Source: Rubrivivax sp.
GTDB taxonomy: Bacteria; Pseudomonadota; Gammaproteobacteria; Burkholderiales; Burkholderiaceae_C
Length of the DNA stretch: 60,791 nt
Assembly (NCBI GenBank): GCA_027485165.1
Contig: JAIXRN010000076.1
Span: 1-60,791 of the forward strand
Direction: 5' to 3'
The translations under genes and the position numbers were made by a program. This document shows, in pieces, positions 1-8,061 of this stretch (position 1 is the first letter of the stretch; the number at the start of each line of letters is the position of its first letter). Under the pieces are notes generated by a model. It was given only the letters and a program-made list of their open reading frames with translations. It searched no databases and was not told where the DNA came from.

Positions 1-151
1 CAATCTGGTCGTAACCCTTGAACTCACCACCAAAGCGCTCTGCACCAACCTTCGTCAGCGCCGCCGTCAGCGTCGTCTTGCCGTGGTCAACGTGACCGAT
101 CGTGCCCACGTTCACGTGCGGCTTGGTGCGTTCGAATTTACCTTTTGCCAT
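1..151 (-). CDS. tuf: Elongation factor Tu, N-terminal part (cut by window edge)
   Basis: Only the first 50 codons are in the window, and the gene runs off the left edge. The translation starts [20 protein letters not shown] and continues into the P-loop GHVDHGKT, which is the EF-Tu GTP-binding motif. EF-Tu is the GTPase that delivers aminoacyl-tRNA to the ribosome. It follows tRNA-Tyr, tRNA-Gly and tRNA-Thr on the same strand, the order known from the E. coli tufB locus, so cotranscription with the tRNAs is likely. The start is the ATG at 149-151. Confidence 0.95.
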   Translation of the reverse strand, partial: MAKGKFERTKPHVNVGTIGHVDHGKTTLTAALTKVGAERFGGEFKGYDQI

Positions 152-221
152 TTAGAGAGCTCCTGGCTTCAACAACGGATGACTGGAACCGGCGACAACA
201 CAAAGCCGACCACCTGAAGAG

Positions 222-296
<75 letters not shown>

Positions 297-461
297 ATCG
301 TTACGGGCTTGCAGGCAACCGGCCCATCGGCCTGCAAACCCTTAACGACGCGATATCAAACTCATTCGGAGCGGCAGCACACTGGCGCCCCGATCACAGC
401 CAATCATCCCCTCTAGCGCCGCTAGCGCCGCCAGAGCCGATGTCGACTCCAGCCACCACCG

Positions 462-535
462 TGGAGCGGGAGACGGGAATCGAACCCGCGTCATTAGCTT
501 GGAAGGCTAAGGTTCTGCCATTGAACTACTCCCGC
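462..535 (-). tRNA. tRNA-Gly (anticodon TCC)
   Basis: This is a 74-nt tRNA on the minus strand. Acceptor GCGGGAG pairs with CTCCCGC, followed by T and encoded CCA. The T loop is GGTTCGATTCC and the anticodon loop CTTCCAA gives TCC. It lies between tRNA-Tyr and tRNA-Thr in the conserved tuf-linked cluster. Confidence 0.96.
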
Positions 536-610
536 CGAGGTGTCGGGGCTCTGAACCCCCACCACCGACCCAGGCCTGCCTCGCCCCATGGCGTCACGAC
601 AAACGTTCTC

Positions 611-696
611 TGGTGGAGGAGGCTGGATTCGAACCAGCGTAGGCGTAAGCCAACAGATTTACAGTCTGCCCCCTTTAGCCACTCGGGCACCCCTCC
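611..696 (-). tRNA. tRNA-Tyr (anticodon GTA)
   Basis: This is an 86-nt class II tRNA on the minus strand with a long variable arm and encoded CCA. Acceptor GGAGGGG pairs with CTCCTCC (one G-T pair). The anticodon loop CTGTAAATC gives GTA. It is the first gene of the tRNA-Tyr/Gly/Thr-tuf transcription unit. Confidence 0.96.
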
Positions 697-709
697 CGGA
701 GAGCCGGTG

Positions 710-738
710 ACTATAGCACGGCTGCAAGCGGGTTGAAA
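710..738 (-). promoter_or_regulatory. Candidate promoter of the tRNA-tuf cluster
   Basis: On the minus strand, TGCTATAGT forms an extended -10 box (TATAGT at 710-715). It lies 14 nt upstream of the tRNA-Tyr 5' end. A weak -35 (TTTCAA at 733-738) sits 17 nt upstream. The position is right for a stable-RNA promoter. This is a motif match only. Confidence 0.5.
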
Positions 739-743
739 CCCGC
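728..743 (-). terminator. Hairpin after ung (end of trp operon)
   Basis: GCGGGTT and AACCCGC form a 7-bp stem with a 2-nt centre immediately downstream of the ung stop codon. There is no clear T-run, so terminator activity is inferred from position. It overlaps the -35 region of the tRNA promoter. Confidence 0.4.
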
Positions 744-745
744 CG

Positions 746-1486
746 TCATGTCAGCTTCCACGGCATGACGCCGCGGCCGTTCGACGCCAGAAAGCGGCTG
801 GCCTGGCCGAAGTGCCCAGAGCCCACAAAGGGCACCGGCCCGCGCCGCGCCGACAAGGGTGAAGGATGGTTGCAAGACAAGACCAGATGCCGCCCCGACG
901 CCTGCGCCAAGCCGGCCCAGGCCTGGGCCTGCGCGCCCCAGAGCATGAACACGGTAGCCAGAGGCGACTCAGCCACAGCCGAGACAACAGCGTCAGTCAG
1001 TACTTGCCAACCCAGTTTGGCGTGCGCCCCTGGCTGGCCGTCTTCGACCGTCAGGCTGCTGTTGAGCAGCAACACACCTTGTTCTGCCCAGGCGGCCAGC
1101 GACCCCGATTCGGGCCACGGCTGGCCCAGGTCGCGATGCCATTCCTGCAGGATGTTGCGCAGGCTGGGCGGCCAGCGCTGGTCCGGCGCAACCGAAAACG
1201 CCAGCCCCTCGGCTTGCCCGGGGCCGTGATAGGGGTCCTGTCCAAGCAGCAGAACACGCACCTGCGCGCGCGGCGTGGCGACCAGGGCACGAAACACCTG
1301 GTCGGGATAGACCCGTGCGCCCTCCGACACGCGGGCGTCCACCGCCGCACACAGCGCCTGGCCGGCCGGGCTGTTGGCCACAGCCTGGACCAGGGGCGCC
1401 CAGTCGCCTGAAACCGAGTCGAACTGCGCGCGCAGCGGGGTGCGCAGGGCGTTGCTGGCTGGCGCCAGGGGCACCGCGCGCCGCAT
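746..1486 (-). CDS. ung: Uracil-DNA glycosylase
   Basis: Family 1 uracil-DNA glycosylase excises uracil from DNA to start base-excision repair. About 246 residues, close to the usual 220-250. The water-activating motif GQDPYHG is present near residue 83, LLLNSSLTVEDG follows, and the DNA-intercalating motif HPSPLS is near the C-terminus. I chose the ATG at 1484-1486; a GTG directly before it (1487-1489) is an alternative. The gene starts 8 nt after the trpC stop, so it is probably the last gene of the trp operon, an arrangement I recall from other Burkholderiales. Confidence 0.95.
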   Translation of the reverse strand: MRRAVPLAPASNALRTPLRAQFDSVSGDWAPLVQAVANSPAGQALCAAVDARVSEGARVYPDQVFRALVATPRAQVRVLLLGQDPYHGPGQAEGLAFSVAPDQRWPPSLRNILQEWHRDLGQPWPESGSLAAWAEQGVLLLNSSLTVEDGQPGAHAKLGWQVLTDAVVSAVAESPLATVFMLWGAQAQAWAGLAQASGRHLVLSCNHPSPLSARRGPVPFVGSGHFGQASRFLASNGRGVMPWKLT

Positions 1487-1494
1487 CACCGGGT

Positions 1495-2283
1495 TCAGGC
1501 GAAGAGTTCGGCCAGCGCCACGCCGGGCACGGGCGCGCGCATGAAGGCTTCGCCGACCAGGAAGCTGTGTACCCCGGCTGCGCGCATGCGCTGCACGTCG
1601 GCCCGGGCCAGGATGCCGCTTTCCGTCACCAGCAGCTTGCCGGCGGGCACGCGCGGCAGCAGGCCCAGGGTGGTGTCCAGCTTGACCTCGAACGTGCGCA
1701 GGTCGCGGTTGTTGATGCCCAGCAGCGGCGTCTTCAGCTTCAGCGCCCGGTCCAGCTCTGCGCCGTCGTGCACTTCCACCAGCACGGCCATGCCCAGCGC
1801 CAAGGCCGTGGCTTCCAGGTCGGCCATCTGCGCGTCGTCCAGGCAGGCGGCGATCAGCAGGATGGCGTCGGCGCCCATGGCCCGGGCTTCGACGATCTGG
1901 TAGCCGTCGACCATGAAGTCCTTGCGCAGCACGGGCAGCTGGCAGGCGGCACGCGCCTGCTGCATGTAGGCGGCGTTGCCCTGGAAGAAAGGCGCGTCGG
2001 TCAACACGCTCAGGCAGGCCGCGCCACCGGCTTCGTAGCTGGCCGCGATCTCGGCCGGTTGGAAGTCTTCGCGCAGCACGCCTTTGCTGGGGCTGGCCTT
2101 CTTCACTTCGGCGATGACCGCCGGCAGCCCGGCCGCCAGCCGGGCGCGCAGGGCGGCAGTGAAGTCGCGCAGCCCGCCCAGGGCTTCGGCTTCGGCCCGC
2201 AGGCCCACCAGCGGGCGGGCAGCGCGGGCGGCGGCGACTTCTTCGTGCTTGACGGCGACGATGCGCCGCAGGATGTCCGACAT
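1495..2283 (-). CDS. trpC: Indole-3-glycerol phosphate synthase
   Basis: TrpC closes the indole ring, converting carboxyphenylamino-deoxyribulose phosphate to indole-3-glycerol phosphate in tryptophan synthesis. The 262-residue TIM barrel starts [16 protein letters not shown]. It contains [12 protein letters not shown] (phosphate/substrate-binding Lys and Ser), [21 protein letters not shown] and VTESGI, all diagnostic of the family. The reading frame stays open upstream of this point, but ATG 2281-2283 matches the family N-terminus. It follows trpD by 14 nt and is followed by ung. Confidence 0.97.
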   Translation of the reverse strand: MSDILRRIVAVKHEEVAAARAARPLVGLRAEAEALGGLRDFTAALRARLAAGLPAVIAEVKKASPSKGVLREDFQPAEIAASYEAGGAACLSVLTDAPFFQGNAAYMQQARAACQLPVLRKDFMVDGYQIVEARAMGADAILLIAACLDDAQMADLEATALALGMAVLVEVHDGAELDRALKLKTPLLGINNRDLRTFEVKLDTTLGLLPRVPAGKLLVTESGILARADVQRMRAAGVHSFLVGEAFMRAPVPGVALAELFA

Positions 2284-2297
2284 CGCGTGCCTGCCCT

Positions 2298-3341
2298 TCA
2301 GCCCAGCGGCCTGAACTGGTTCGTCACCTTGACGAACTGGCTCAGCTTGGCCAGCGCCCGGCCCGAGGCCACGGCCTCGCGTGCCTGGCGTACACCTTCG
2401 CTCACCGAACCCGCCTTGCCAGCGCAGTACAGCGCGGCACCGGCGTTCAGCAGCACCACGTCGCGCAGCGGCCCGTCTTCGTTGGCCAGCACGCGCTGGA
2501 TGCATTGCACCGACTCGTCCTTGTTCGCCACGCGCAACACGCGGCTGTCGTAGACCGGCAGGCCGAAGTCGCTGGGATGGATGGTGTATTCACGCACCTC
2601 GCCATCTTTCAGCTCACCCACCAGTGTCTCGCCGGACAGCGAGATCTCGTCCATGCCGTTCATGCCGTAGACCACCATCACGTGTTCGCTGCCCAGGCGC
2701 TGCAGCACGCGCACCTGAATGCCCACCAGGTCGGGGTGGAACACGCCCATCAGCTGGTTGGGCGCACCGGCGGGGTTGGTCAGCGGGCCCAGGATGTTGA
2801 AAATCGTGCGCACGCCCAGCTCCTTGCGCACCGGCGCGGCGTGCTTCATGGCCGCGTGGTGGTTGGGGGCGAACATGAAGCCGATGCCGGTTTCCTGCAG
2901 GCAGCTGGCCACCTGTTCGGGCTGCAGCCCGATGTAGGCGCCCAGCGCTTCCATCACGTCGGCCGAACCGCTGGTGGACGACACGCTGCGCCCGCCATGC
3001 TTGGCCACGCGCGCGCCCGCAGCGGCGGCCACGAACATCGACGCCGTGCTGATGTTGAAGGTGTGCGACCCATCGCCGCCGGTGCCCACGATGTCCACCA
3101 GGTGCGTGCGGTCGGCCACCGCCACAGGCGTGGCGAATTCGCGCATCACCTGGGCTGCGGCAGCGATCTCGCCAATGGTTTCCTTCTTCACGCGCAGGCC
3201 CATCGCGAAGGCCGCGATCATCACCGGCGACATCTCGCCGCCCATGATGCGGCGCATCAGCGCCAGCATCTCGTCGTGGAAGATCTCGCGGTGGTCGATG
3301 ATGCGCGTCAGCGCTTCAGTGTTGGTGATGCTGTTGGGCAT
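2298..3341 (-). CDS. trpD: Anthranilate phosphoribosyltransferase
   Basis: TrpD transfers phosphoribosyl from PRPP to anthranilate, the second step of the tryptophan branch. 347 residues. The PRPP-binding loop [17 protein letters not shown] is clear, followed by [21 protein letters not shown] and the [19 protein letters not shown] region. The frame is open far upstream, but the ATG at 3339-3341 ([20 protein letters not shown]) matches the normal family start. It is 11 nt downstream of the threonine aldolase gene and 14 nt upstream of trpC, so all three are probably one transcript. Confidence 0.97.
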   Translation of the reverse strand: MPNSITNTEALTRIIDHREIFHDEMLALMRRIMGGEMSPVMIAAFAMGLRVKKETIGEIAAAAQVMREFATPVAVADRTHLVDIVGTGGDGSHTFNISTASMFVAAAAGARVAKHGGRSVSSTSGSADVMEALGAYIGLQPEQVASCLQETGIGFMFAPNHHAAMKHAAPVRKELGVRTIFNILGPLTNPAGAPNQLMGVFHPDLVGIQVRVLQRLGSEHVMVVYGMNGMDEISLSGETLVGELKDGEVREYTIHPSDFGLPVYDSRVLRVANKDESVQCIQRVLANEDGPLRDVVLLNAGAALYCAGKAGSVSEGVRQAREAVASGRALAKLSQFVKVTNQFRPLG

Positions 3342-3352
3342 GGCGTGCAGGT

Positions 3353-4378
3353 CTACAGGTGCTGGCGCAGCAGCGGGATGGCGCGGTCGATGTCGGCAGC
3401 AGACACGTCCAGGTGCGTCACCAGCCGCAGCCGGTACAGGCCTGTGCACAGGATGCCGGCCTCGCGCAGGCGGTCGACGGCGCCGGCGGCCTTTTCGGGC
3501 GCCAGGTCCACGAACAGGATGTTGGTCTGCGGGGGCTCTACCGTCACACCAGCCAGGCCCTGCAGGCCTGCGGCCAGCTGGCGAGCGTGGGCGTGGTCTT
3601 CGGCCAGGCGGTCGATGTGGTGGTCCAGCGCATACAGCACGCCCGCGGCCAGGATGCCTGCCTGGCGCATGCCGCCGCCAGTCATCTTGCGCCAGCGGTG
3701 GGCGCGGGCGATGAGCTCGCGGCTGCCGCACAGGGCTGACCCCACGGGCGCGCCAAGGCCCTTGCTGAAGCAGACCGAGACGCTGTCGAAATGGCTGGCG
3801 ATCTCACGCGCGGCTTCGGTGTTCGATTGCCCTGGCCTCGCCCCGGCCACCGCGGCGTTGAAGAGCCGCGCGCCGTCCAGGTGCGTGGCCAGGCCCTTTT
3901 TGCGCGCCAGCGCGGTGGCGGCTTCGATGTAGGGCAGCGGCAGCACTTGGCCACCCCAGGTGTTTTCCAGCGTCAGCAGCCGCGTCTTGGCGAAGTGCGC
4001 GTCGTCGGGCTTGATGTTGGCTTCGATGTCCGATAGCGCGATCGACCCATCGGCCTGCTGCGGCAGCGGCTGCGGCTGGATGCTGCCCAGCACCGCGGCG
4101 CCGCCGCCTTCCCAGCGGTAGGTGTGGGCCATCTGGCCGACGATGTATTCCTCGCCGCGCTGGCAGTGCGCCATCAGCGCGCAAAGGTTGCTTTGCGTGC
4201 CGGTGGGCATGAAGAGCGCGGCTTCGAAGCCCAGCATCGCGGCGATGCGCGTCTGCAGGGCGTTGACGGTGGGGTCGTCGGCAAAGACGTCGTCGCCCAC
4301 AAGGGCTGCGGCCATCGCGGCGCGCATCGCCGCAGTGGGCTTCGTCACGGTGTCGCTGCGCAGGTCGATGACGCTCAT
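3353..4378 (-). CDS. ltaE: Low-specificity L-threonine aldolase
   Basis: This PLP enzyme of fold type I cleaves L-threonine/L-allo-threonine to glycine and acetaldehyde. 341 residues. The start [15 protein letters not shown] is the family hallmark. [13 protein letters not shown] forms part of the cofactor pocket, the [10 protein letters not shown] aspartate should hold the pyridine nitrogen, and [10 protein letters not shown] carries the Schiff-base lysine. It sits between trpG and trpD with 1-nt and 11-nt gaps, so it is translated within the trp operon. No role in tryptophan synthesis is known to me. One inference is a supply link through glycine/serine, since serine is the last substrate of TrpB. 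Confidence 0.93.
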   Translation of the reverse strand: MSVIDLRSDTVTKPTAAMRAAMAAALVGDDVFADDPTVNALQTRIAAMLGFEAALFMPTGTQSNLCALMAHCQRGEEYIVGQMAHTYRWEGGGAAVLGSIQPQPLPQQADGSIALSDIEANIKPDDAHFAKTRLLTLENTWGGQVLPLPYIEAATALARKKGLATHLDGARLFNAAVAGARPGQSNTEAAREIASHFDSVSVCFSKGLGAPVGSALCGSRELIARAHRWRKMTGGGMRQAGILAAGVLYALDHHIDRLAEDHAHARQLAAGLQGLAGVTVEPPQTNILFVDLAPEKAAGAVDRLREAGILCTGLYRLRLVTHLDVSAADIDRAIPLLRQHL

Positions 4379-4379
4379 C

Positions 4380-4961
4380 TCACAAGCCTTGAAGAAAGTT
4401 TTTTAGCATCGCATGGCCGTGCTCGCTGAGGATGGATTCCGGGTGGAACTGCACACCTTCCAGCGGCGTGGCGGTGCCGGCCAGTTCGCGGTGGCGCACG
4501 CCCATGATCTCGCCGTCTTCCGACGTGGACGTCACTTCCAGCACCGCCGGCAGGCTCTCACGTTCGATCGCCAGCGAGTGGTAGCGAACCACACTGAAGC
4601 GTTCCGGCAGGCCTTGGTACACCCCGCGCCCGTCTGTGCGGATGGTGCTGGCCTTGCCGTGCATCTGCACCTGCGCGCGTACCACCCGGCCGCCCAGCGC
4701 CGCGCCGATGGCCTGGTGGCCCAGGCACACGCCCAGCAGTGGCAGCTTGCCAGTGAAGTGGCGGATGGCGTCCACGCAGATGCCGGCCTCGGCCGGGCTG
4801 CAGGGGCCCGGCGACAGCACCAGCTGGTCGGGCTTCAGAGCCGCGATGCCCTCGACCGTGATCTCGTCGTTGCGGAACACCCGCACCTCGGCGCCGAGTT
4901 CACCGAAGTACTGCACCAGGTTGAAGGTGAAGCTGTCGTAGTTGTCGATCATCAGCAGCAT
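4380..4961 (-). CDS. trpG: Anthranilate synthase component II (glutamine amidotransferase)
   Basis: TrpG hydrolyses glutamine and channels ammonia to TrpE. It is a 193-residue class I amidotransferase: [19 protein letters not shown] at the N-terminus, [12 protein letters not shown] oxyanion region, catalytic Cys in [10 protein letters not shown], and the His/Glu of the triad in VQFHPESI. It starts 9 nt after the trpE stop and ends 1 nt before the ltaE start. In some bacteria the same subunit serves PabB; whether it does so here cannot be seen. Confidence 0.97.
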   Translation of the reverse strand: MLLMIDNYDSFTFNLVQYFGELGAEVRVFRNDEITVEGIAALKPDQLVLSPGPCSPAEAGICVDAIRHFTGKLPLLGVCLGHQAIGAALGGRVVRAQVQMHGKASTIRTDGRGVYQGLPERFSVVRYHSLAIERESLPAVLEVTSTSEDGEIMGVRHRELAGTATPLEGVQFHPESILSEHGHAMLKNFLQGL

Positions 4962-4970
4962 GTCGACCCC

Positions 4971-6446
4971 TCAGAAGCCTTCTTCGACCAGTTCCGCCGC
5001 GCGGATCAGCGCCCGCGCCTTGTGCTCGGTTTCCTTCCACTCCAGCTCGGGCACGCTGTCGGCCACCACGCCGGCCGCGGCCTGCACGTACAGGGTGTTG
5101 TCCTTGACGATGCCGGTGCGGATGGCGATCGCCACGTCCATGTCGCCGGCGAAGCTGAGGTAGCCGCAGGCGCCGCCGTAGATGCCGCGCTTCACCGGTT
5201 CCAGTTCGTCGATGACCTGCATCGCGCGGATCTTGGGCGCGCCTGTCAGCGTGCCGGCGGGGAAGGTGGCGCGCAGCACGTCCAGGCTGCTCAGGCCGGG
5301 CAGCAGCTGGCCTTCGACGTTGCTGACCAGATGCATCACATGCGAATAGCGTTCGACGACGAAGGCTTCCGTCACCTTCACGCTGCCGGTGGTGGCGATG
5401 CGGCCGATGTCGTTGCGCGCCAGGTCGATCAGCATCAGGTGTTCGGCGCGCTCCTTGGGGTCGCTGGACAGCTCGGCTTCGAGCTGCCGGTCCTGTTCTG
5501 GCGTGGCGCCGCGCGGGCGGGTGCCAGCCAGCGGGCGGATCGTCACCTTGGTGCCTTCGGCCGTGGCTTCCTGGCGCACCAAGATCTCGGGGCTGGCGCC
5601 GACGATCTGGAAGTCGCCCATGTCGTAGAAGTACATGTACGGGCTGGGGTTCAGCGAACGCAAAGCGCGGTACAGGCTGAGCGGGCTTTCGGTGTAGCGC
5701 TTCTTCAGGCGTTGGCCGATCTGCACCTGCATCATGTCGCCGGCGGCGATGAGTTCCTTGCTCTTGACGACCGCAGCCAGGTAGTCGGCCTTCTCGAATT
5801 CACGCTCGACCGCGTAGCTGGGCCCGCGCTTCACGGGCGGGGCGGTGACGCTGTAGCGCAGCTGGTCGGCCAGTTCGGCCAGGCGCTTCTTGCCCTTGAA
5901 GTAGGCCTCGGGCGCGCCCGGGTCGGCATAGACGATCAGGTACAGGCGCCCGCTCAGGTTGTCGATGACGGCCAGTTCCTCGGTCTGCAGCAGCAGGATA
6001 TCGGGCGTGTCGATGCCGCCGGTCTTCCAGGTGCGCGCCAGCTTGGGCTCCATGTAGCGCACGGCGTCGTAGCCGAAGTAGCCCGCCAGCCCGCCGCAGA
6101 AGCGCGGCATGCCCGGGCGCAGCGCCACCTTGAAGCGCTGCTGGTACGCGGCTATGAAGTCCAGCGGGTTGCCTTCGGCCGTTTCCACCACTTGGCCGCT
6201 GGTGACGACTTCGGTGTGGAAGCCACGCGCCCGCAGCAGCGTCCGGGCCGGCAGGCCGATGAAGCTGTAGCGCCCGAAGCGCTCACCGCCCACCACGCTT
6301 TCCAGCAGGAAGCTCTGCGGGCGGCCGCCGGCCAGCTTCAGGTACAGCGACAGCGGGGTTTCCAGGTCCGCAAAGGCCTCGGCCATCAGCGGGATGCGGT
6401 TGTAGCCCTGTGCGGCCAGGCTCTTGAATTCGAGTTCGGTGATCAT
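4971..6446 (-). CDS. trpE: Anthranilate synthase component I
   Basis: TrpE makes anthranilate from chorismate, the committed step to tryptophan. 491 residues. The N-terminal LLES (in SFLLESVVGG) is the usual feedback-binding motif for tryptophan. The chorismate-binding C-terminal half has PLAGTRPRGAT, DLARNDIGRIA, GTLTGAPKIRAMQ and GIYGGACGYLSF. The ATG is at 6444-6446 with AAGGG about 7 nt upstream. It is the first structural gene of trpE-G-ltaE-D-C-ung. Upstream lies a short Trp-rich leader frame with hairpins, suggesting attenuation-type control. Confidence 0.97.
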   Translation of the reverse strand: MITELEFKSLAAQGYNRIPLMAEAFADLETPLSLYLKLAGGRPQSFLLESVVGGERFGRYSFIGLPARTLLRARGFHTEVVTSGQVVETAEGNPLDFIAAYQQRFKVALRPGMPRFCGGLAGYFGYDAVRYMEPKLARTWKTGGIDTPDILLLQTEELAVIDNLSGRLYLIVYADPGAPEAYFKGKKRLAELADQLRYSVTAPPVKRGPSYAVEREFEKADYLAAVVKSKELIAAGDMMQVQIGQRLKKRYTESPLSLYRALRSLNPSPYMYFYDMGDFQIVGASPEILVRQEATAEGTKVTIRPLAGTRPRGATPEQDRQLEAELSSDPKERAEHLMLIDLARNDIGRIATTGSVKVTEAFVVERYSHVMHLVSNVEGQLLPGLSSLDVLRATFPAGTLTGAPKIRAMQVIDELEPVKRGIYGGACGYLSFAGDMDVAIAIRTGIVKDNTLYVQAAAGVVADSVPELEWKETEHKARALIRAAELVEEGF

Positions 6447-6467
6447 GGTGAAGCCCTTGTTCCTGTG

Positions 6468-6489
6468 GCCCCAGGCGTGATGCCGGGGC
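6468..6489 (-). promoter_or_regulatory. Hairpin just upstream of trpE
   Basis: The minus strand reads GCCCC-GGC-ATCAC-GCC-T-GGGGC, an 8-bp stem with a 5-nt loop and one bulged base, ending 21 nt before the trpE ATG. Its place after a leader peptide frame suits the terminator of an attenuator. It is not followed by a U-tract, so a classical terminator is not shown. Confidence 0.4.
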
Positions 6490-6563
6490 GATGGTCCGTG
6501 CCGGGGTTCGCGCCAGCGCCGCCCGTGGGCAACGCCCGCACGCCGGGGTTCAGCGGTGCAGGT

Positions 6564-6638
6564 TCAGGGTCGCCAAGGCCAGGCTCCCCGGCCGTGGGGG
6601 CCTGGGCAACGGGCGTCTGTTTCGTGGAAGCTCTTCAT
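6564..6638 (-). CDS. trpL: Candidate trp operon leader peptide TrpL
   Basis: A 24-codon frame begins with an ATG doublet (6636-6641) and ends with a TGA 117 nt upstream of trpE. Its C-terminal part reads GAWPWRP, so two Trp codons (TGG CCT TGG) lie four and two codons before the stop-adjacent Pro, as in attenuator leader peptides. The Trp codons fall on and just beyond the 3' arm of a GC-rich hairpin (6579-6605). Trp is a rare residue, so two in 24 codons at this position is suggestive. No obvious Shine-Dalgarno was identified, and the peptide could be coincidental. Confidence 0.55.
   Translation of the reverse strand: MKSFHETDARCPGPHGRGAWPWRP
6579..6605 (-). promoter_or_regulatory. Leader hairpin over the Trp codons
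   Basis: CCAGGC pairs with GCCTGG, with an inner CCCC/GGGG stem around ACGGCC. The first Trp codon of the leader peptide is in the 3' arm. This would be the first attenuator hairpin, disrupted when a ribosome stalls at the Trp codons. This is inference from pairing only. Confidence 0.4.
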
Positions 6639-6751
6639 CATGCCGGGCGGCAGTCTAGCAGCGGCGCCCACAAGGCCGCACCTGCGTGGCAGACTGCGGC
6701 CCCTTCCAAAGAACAGGCTGGCGCCTGCTCCGCTGCAGCGCCCTCACCACG

Positions 6752-7375
6752 ATGCGCAAGACCCTGATGGCCTGCCTGCTGGCGCTGGCCGCCGCGGGCA
6801 CCGCCCTGGCCCAACCCGCTGGCAGCACCAGCCCGCTGGACGTTTCCGGCGTGAAGTACCCGCACCAGGTCAGCTTGGGCGGTAGCGCGCTGAAGCTGAA
6901 CGGCGCCGGCATCCGCACGCGCTTCGTTGTGCAGGTCTACACCGCTGGGCTGTACCTGGCGGCCAAGGCCGAAACGCCCGAGGCCGTGCTGGCCGCGCCA
7001 GGCCCCAAGCGGCTGCACGTGGTGATGCTGCGCGACATCGACGCCAGCGAACTGGGCCGCCTGTTCACACGCGGCATGCAGGACAACGCGCCGAAGGAAG
7101 AGTTCAGCAAGTCGGTGCCCGGCACGCTGCGCATGGCCGACATCTTTTCGGAGAAGAAACGCCTGGCCAAAGGCGAAAGCTTCAGCGTGGACTTCGTGCC
7201 CGGCCTGGGCACCCAGGTGCTGGTGAACGGCAAGCCTGCCGGCGAACCCATCGTGGAACCCGAGTTCTTCCGCGCCCTGATGGCCATCTGGCTGGGCCCC
7301 AACCCGGCCGACAGCAGCCTGAAGCAGGCCCTGCTGGGGCAGCCCCTGCCGGCAGCCTATTCGCGCCAGCGCTGA
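6752..7375 (+). CDS. Exported chalcone isomerase-like protein
   Basis: 207 residues with a Sec signal peptide (MRKTLMACLLALAAAGTALAQ, likely cleaved after ALA). The mature part has the layout of the bacterial chalcone-isomerase-like family (PF16036): LNGAGIRTRFVVQVYTAGLYL, a middle helical segment DASELGRLFTRGM, and VNGKPAGEPIVEPEFFRALMAIWLG at the end. The bacterial proteins are periplasmic and have no established enzymatic role. It stands alone on the plus strand between divergent trpE and convergent gph, and its 3' end overlaps the gph 3' end by 19 nt. Start ATG chosen because the signal peptide begins there. Confidence 0.85.
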   Translation: MRKTLMACLLALAAAGTALAQPAGSTSPLDVSGVKYPHQVSLGGSALKLNGAGIRTRFVVQVYTAGLYLAAKAETPEAVLAAPGPKRLHVVMLRDIDASELGRLFTRGMQDNAPKEEFSKSVPGTLRMADIFSEKKRLAKGESFSVDFVPGLGTQVLVNGKPAGEPIVEPEFFRALMAIWLGPNPADSSLKQALLGQPLPAAYSRQR

Positions 7376-8061
7376 GCCTGCAGCAGCAGCGCGGGCACTT
7401 CGGCCAGGCTGTCGACGACGGCATCAGGCCGCGCGCTGGCAGCCGGTTCGCCATGGTTGTAGCCATAGCTCACCAGAACCACGGGGCAGCCAGCAGCGCG
7501 CGCGGCTTCGCAGTCGTTGCGTGAATCGCCCAGCATCAGCGTGCGGGCCGGGGTGCTGCCCAGGGCCTTGCAGGTTTCCAGCAGGGGCAGCGGGTCGGGC
7601 TTCTTTTTCGCGAAGGCGTCGCCGCCGTAGACCGGTTCGAAGAACCCGGCCAAGCCCTTCAGCGCCAGCAGGGGCCGCGCAAAGTCGCCAGGCTTGTTCG
7701 TCAGGCAGGCCAGGCGCAGGCCCAGCGCGCGCAACGCCTGTAAACCTTCGACCACGCCCGGGTAGACGCTGGCATGCTGGCCGTTGATGGCGATGTAGTG
7801 GTGCTGGTAGTGCAGCCAGGCCTGCTGCAGCAGGCCCGCCGGCGCGCCCTGCTGCTGCAGGGCTTGCTGCAACAGGTGTTCACTGCCCTTGCCCACGGTG
7901 CGCGCGATGAAATCGCGCCCCAGCGGCGGCAGGCCCAGGTCGGCCAGGGTCAGGGCCAGGGCGGCTTCGAAGTCGCCCAGTGTGTCGACCAGGGTGCCGT
8001 CCAGGTCCACGATGGCGGCATCGAAGGCCAGGGTGGCCGACACGGCAGACGCGGCACTCAT
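7357..8061 (-). CDS. gph: Phosphoglycolate phosphatase (HAD family)
   Basis: Gph dephosphorylates 2-phosphoglycolate formed during repair of oxidised DNA ends. 234 residues. HAD motif I is DLDGTLVDT with the nucleophilic Asp, motif II is in CLTNKPGDFARP, motif III Lys in FAKKKPDPLPLL, and motif IV is LGDSRNDCEAARAAG. The ATG (8059-8061) overlaps the stop of the upstream S9 peptidase by 4 nt, so translation is probably coupled. Burkholderiales often have rpe-gph-trpE; here rpe lies 6 kb upstream and trpE is separated by one opposing gene. Confidence 0.93.
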   Translation of the reverse strand: MSAASAVSATLAFDAAIVDLDGTLVDTLGDFEAALALTLADLGLPPLGRDFIARTVGKGSEHLLQQALQQQGAPAGLLQQAWLHYQHHYIAINGQHASVYPGVVEGLQALRALGLRLACLTNKPGDFARPLLALKGLAGFFEPVYGGDAFAKKKPDPLPLLETCKALGSTPARTLMLGDSRNDCEAARAAGCPVVLVSYGYNHGEPAASARPDAVVDSLAEVPALLLQAQRWRE

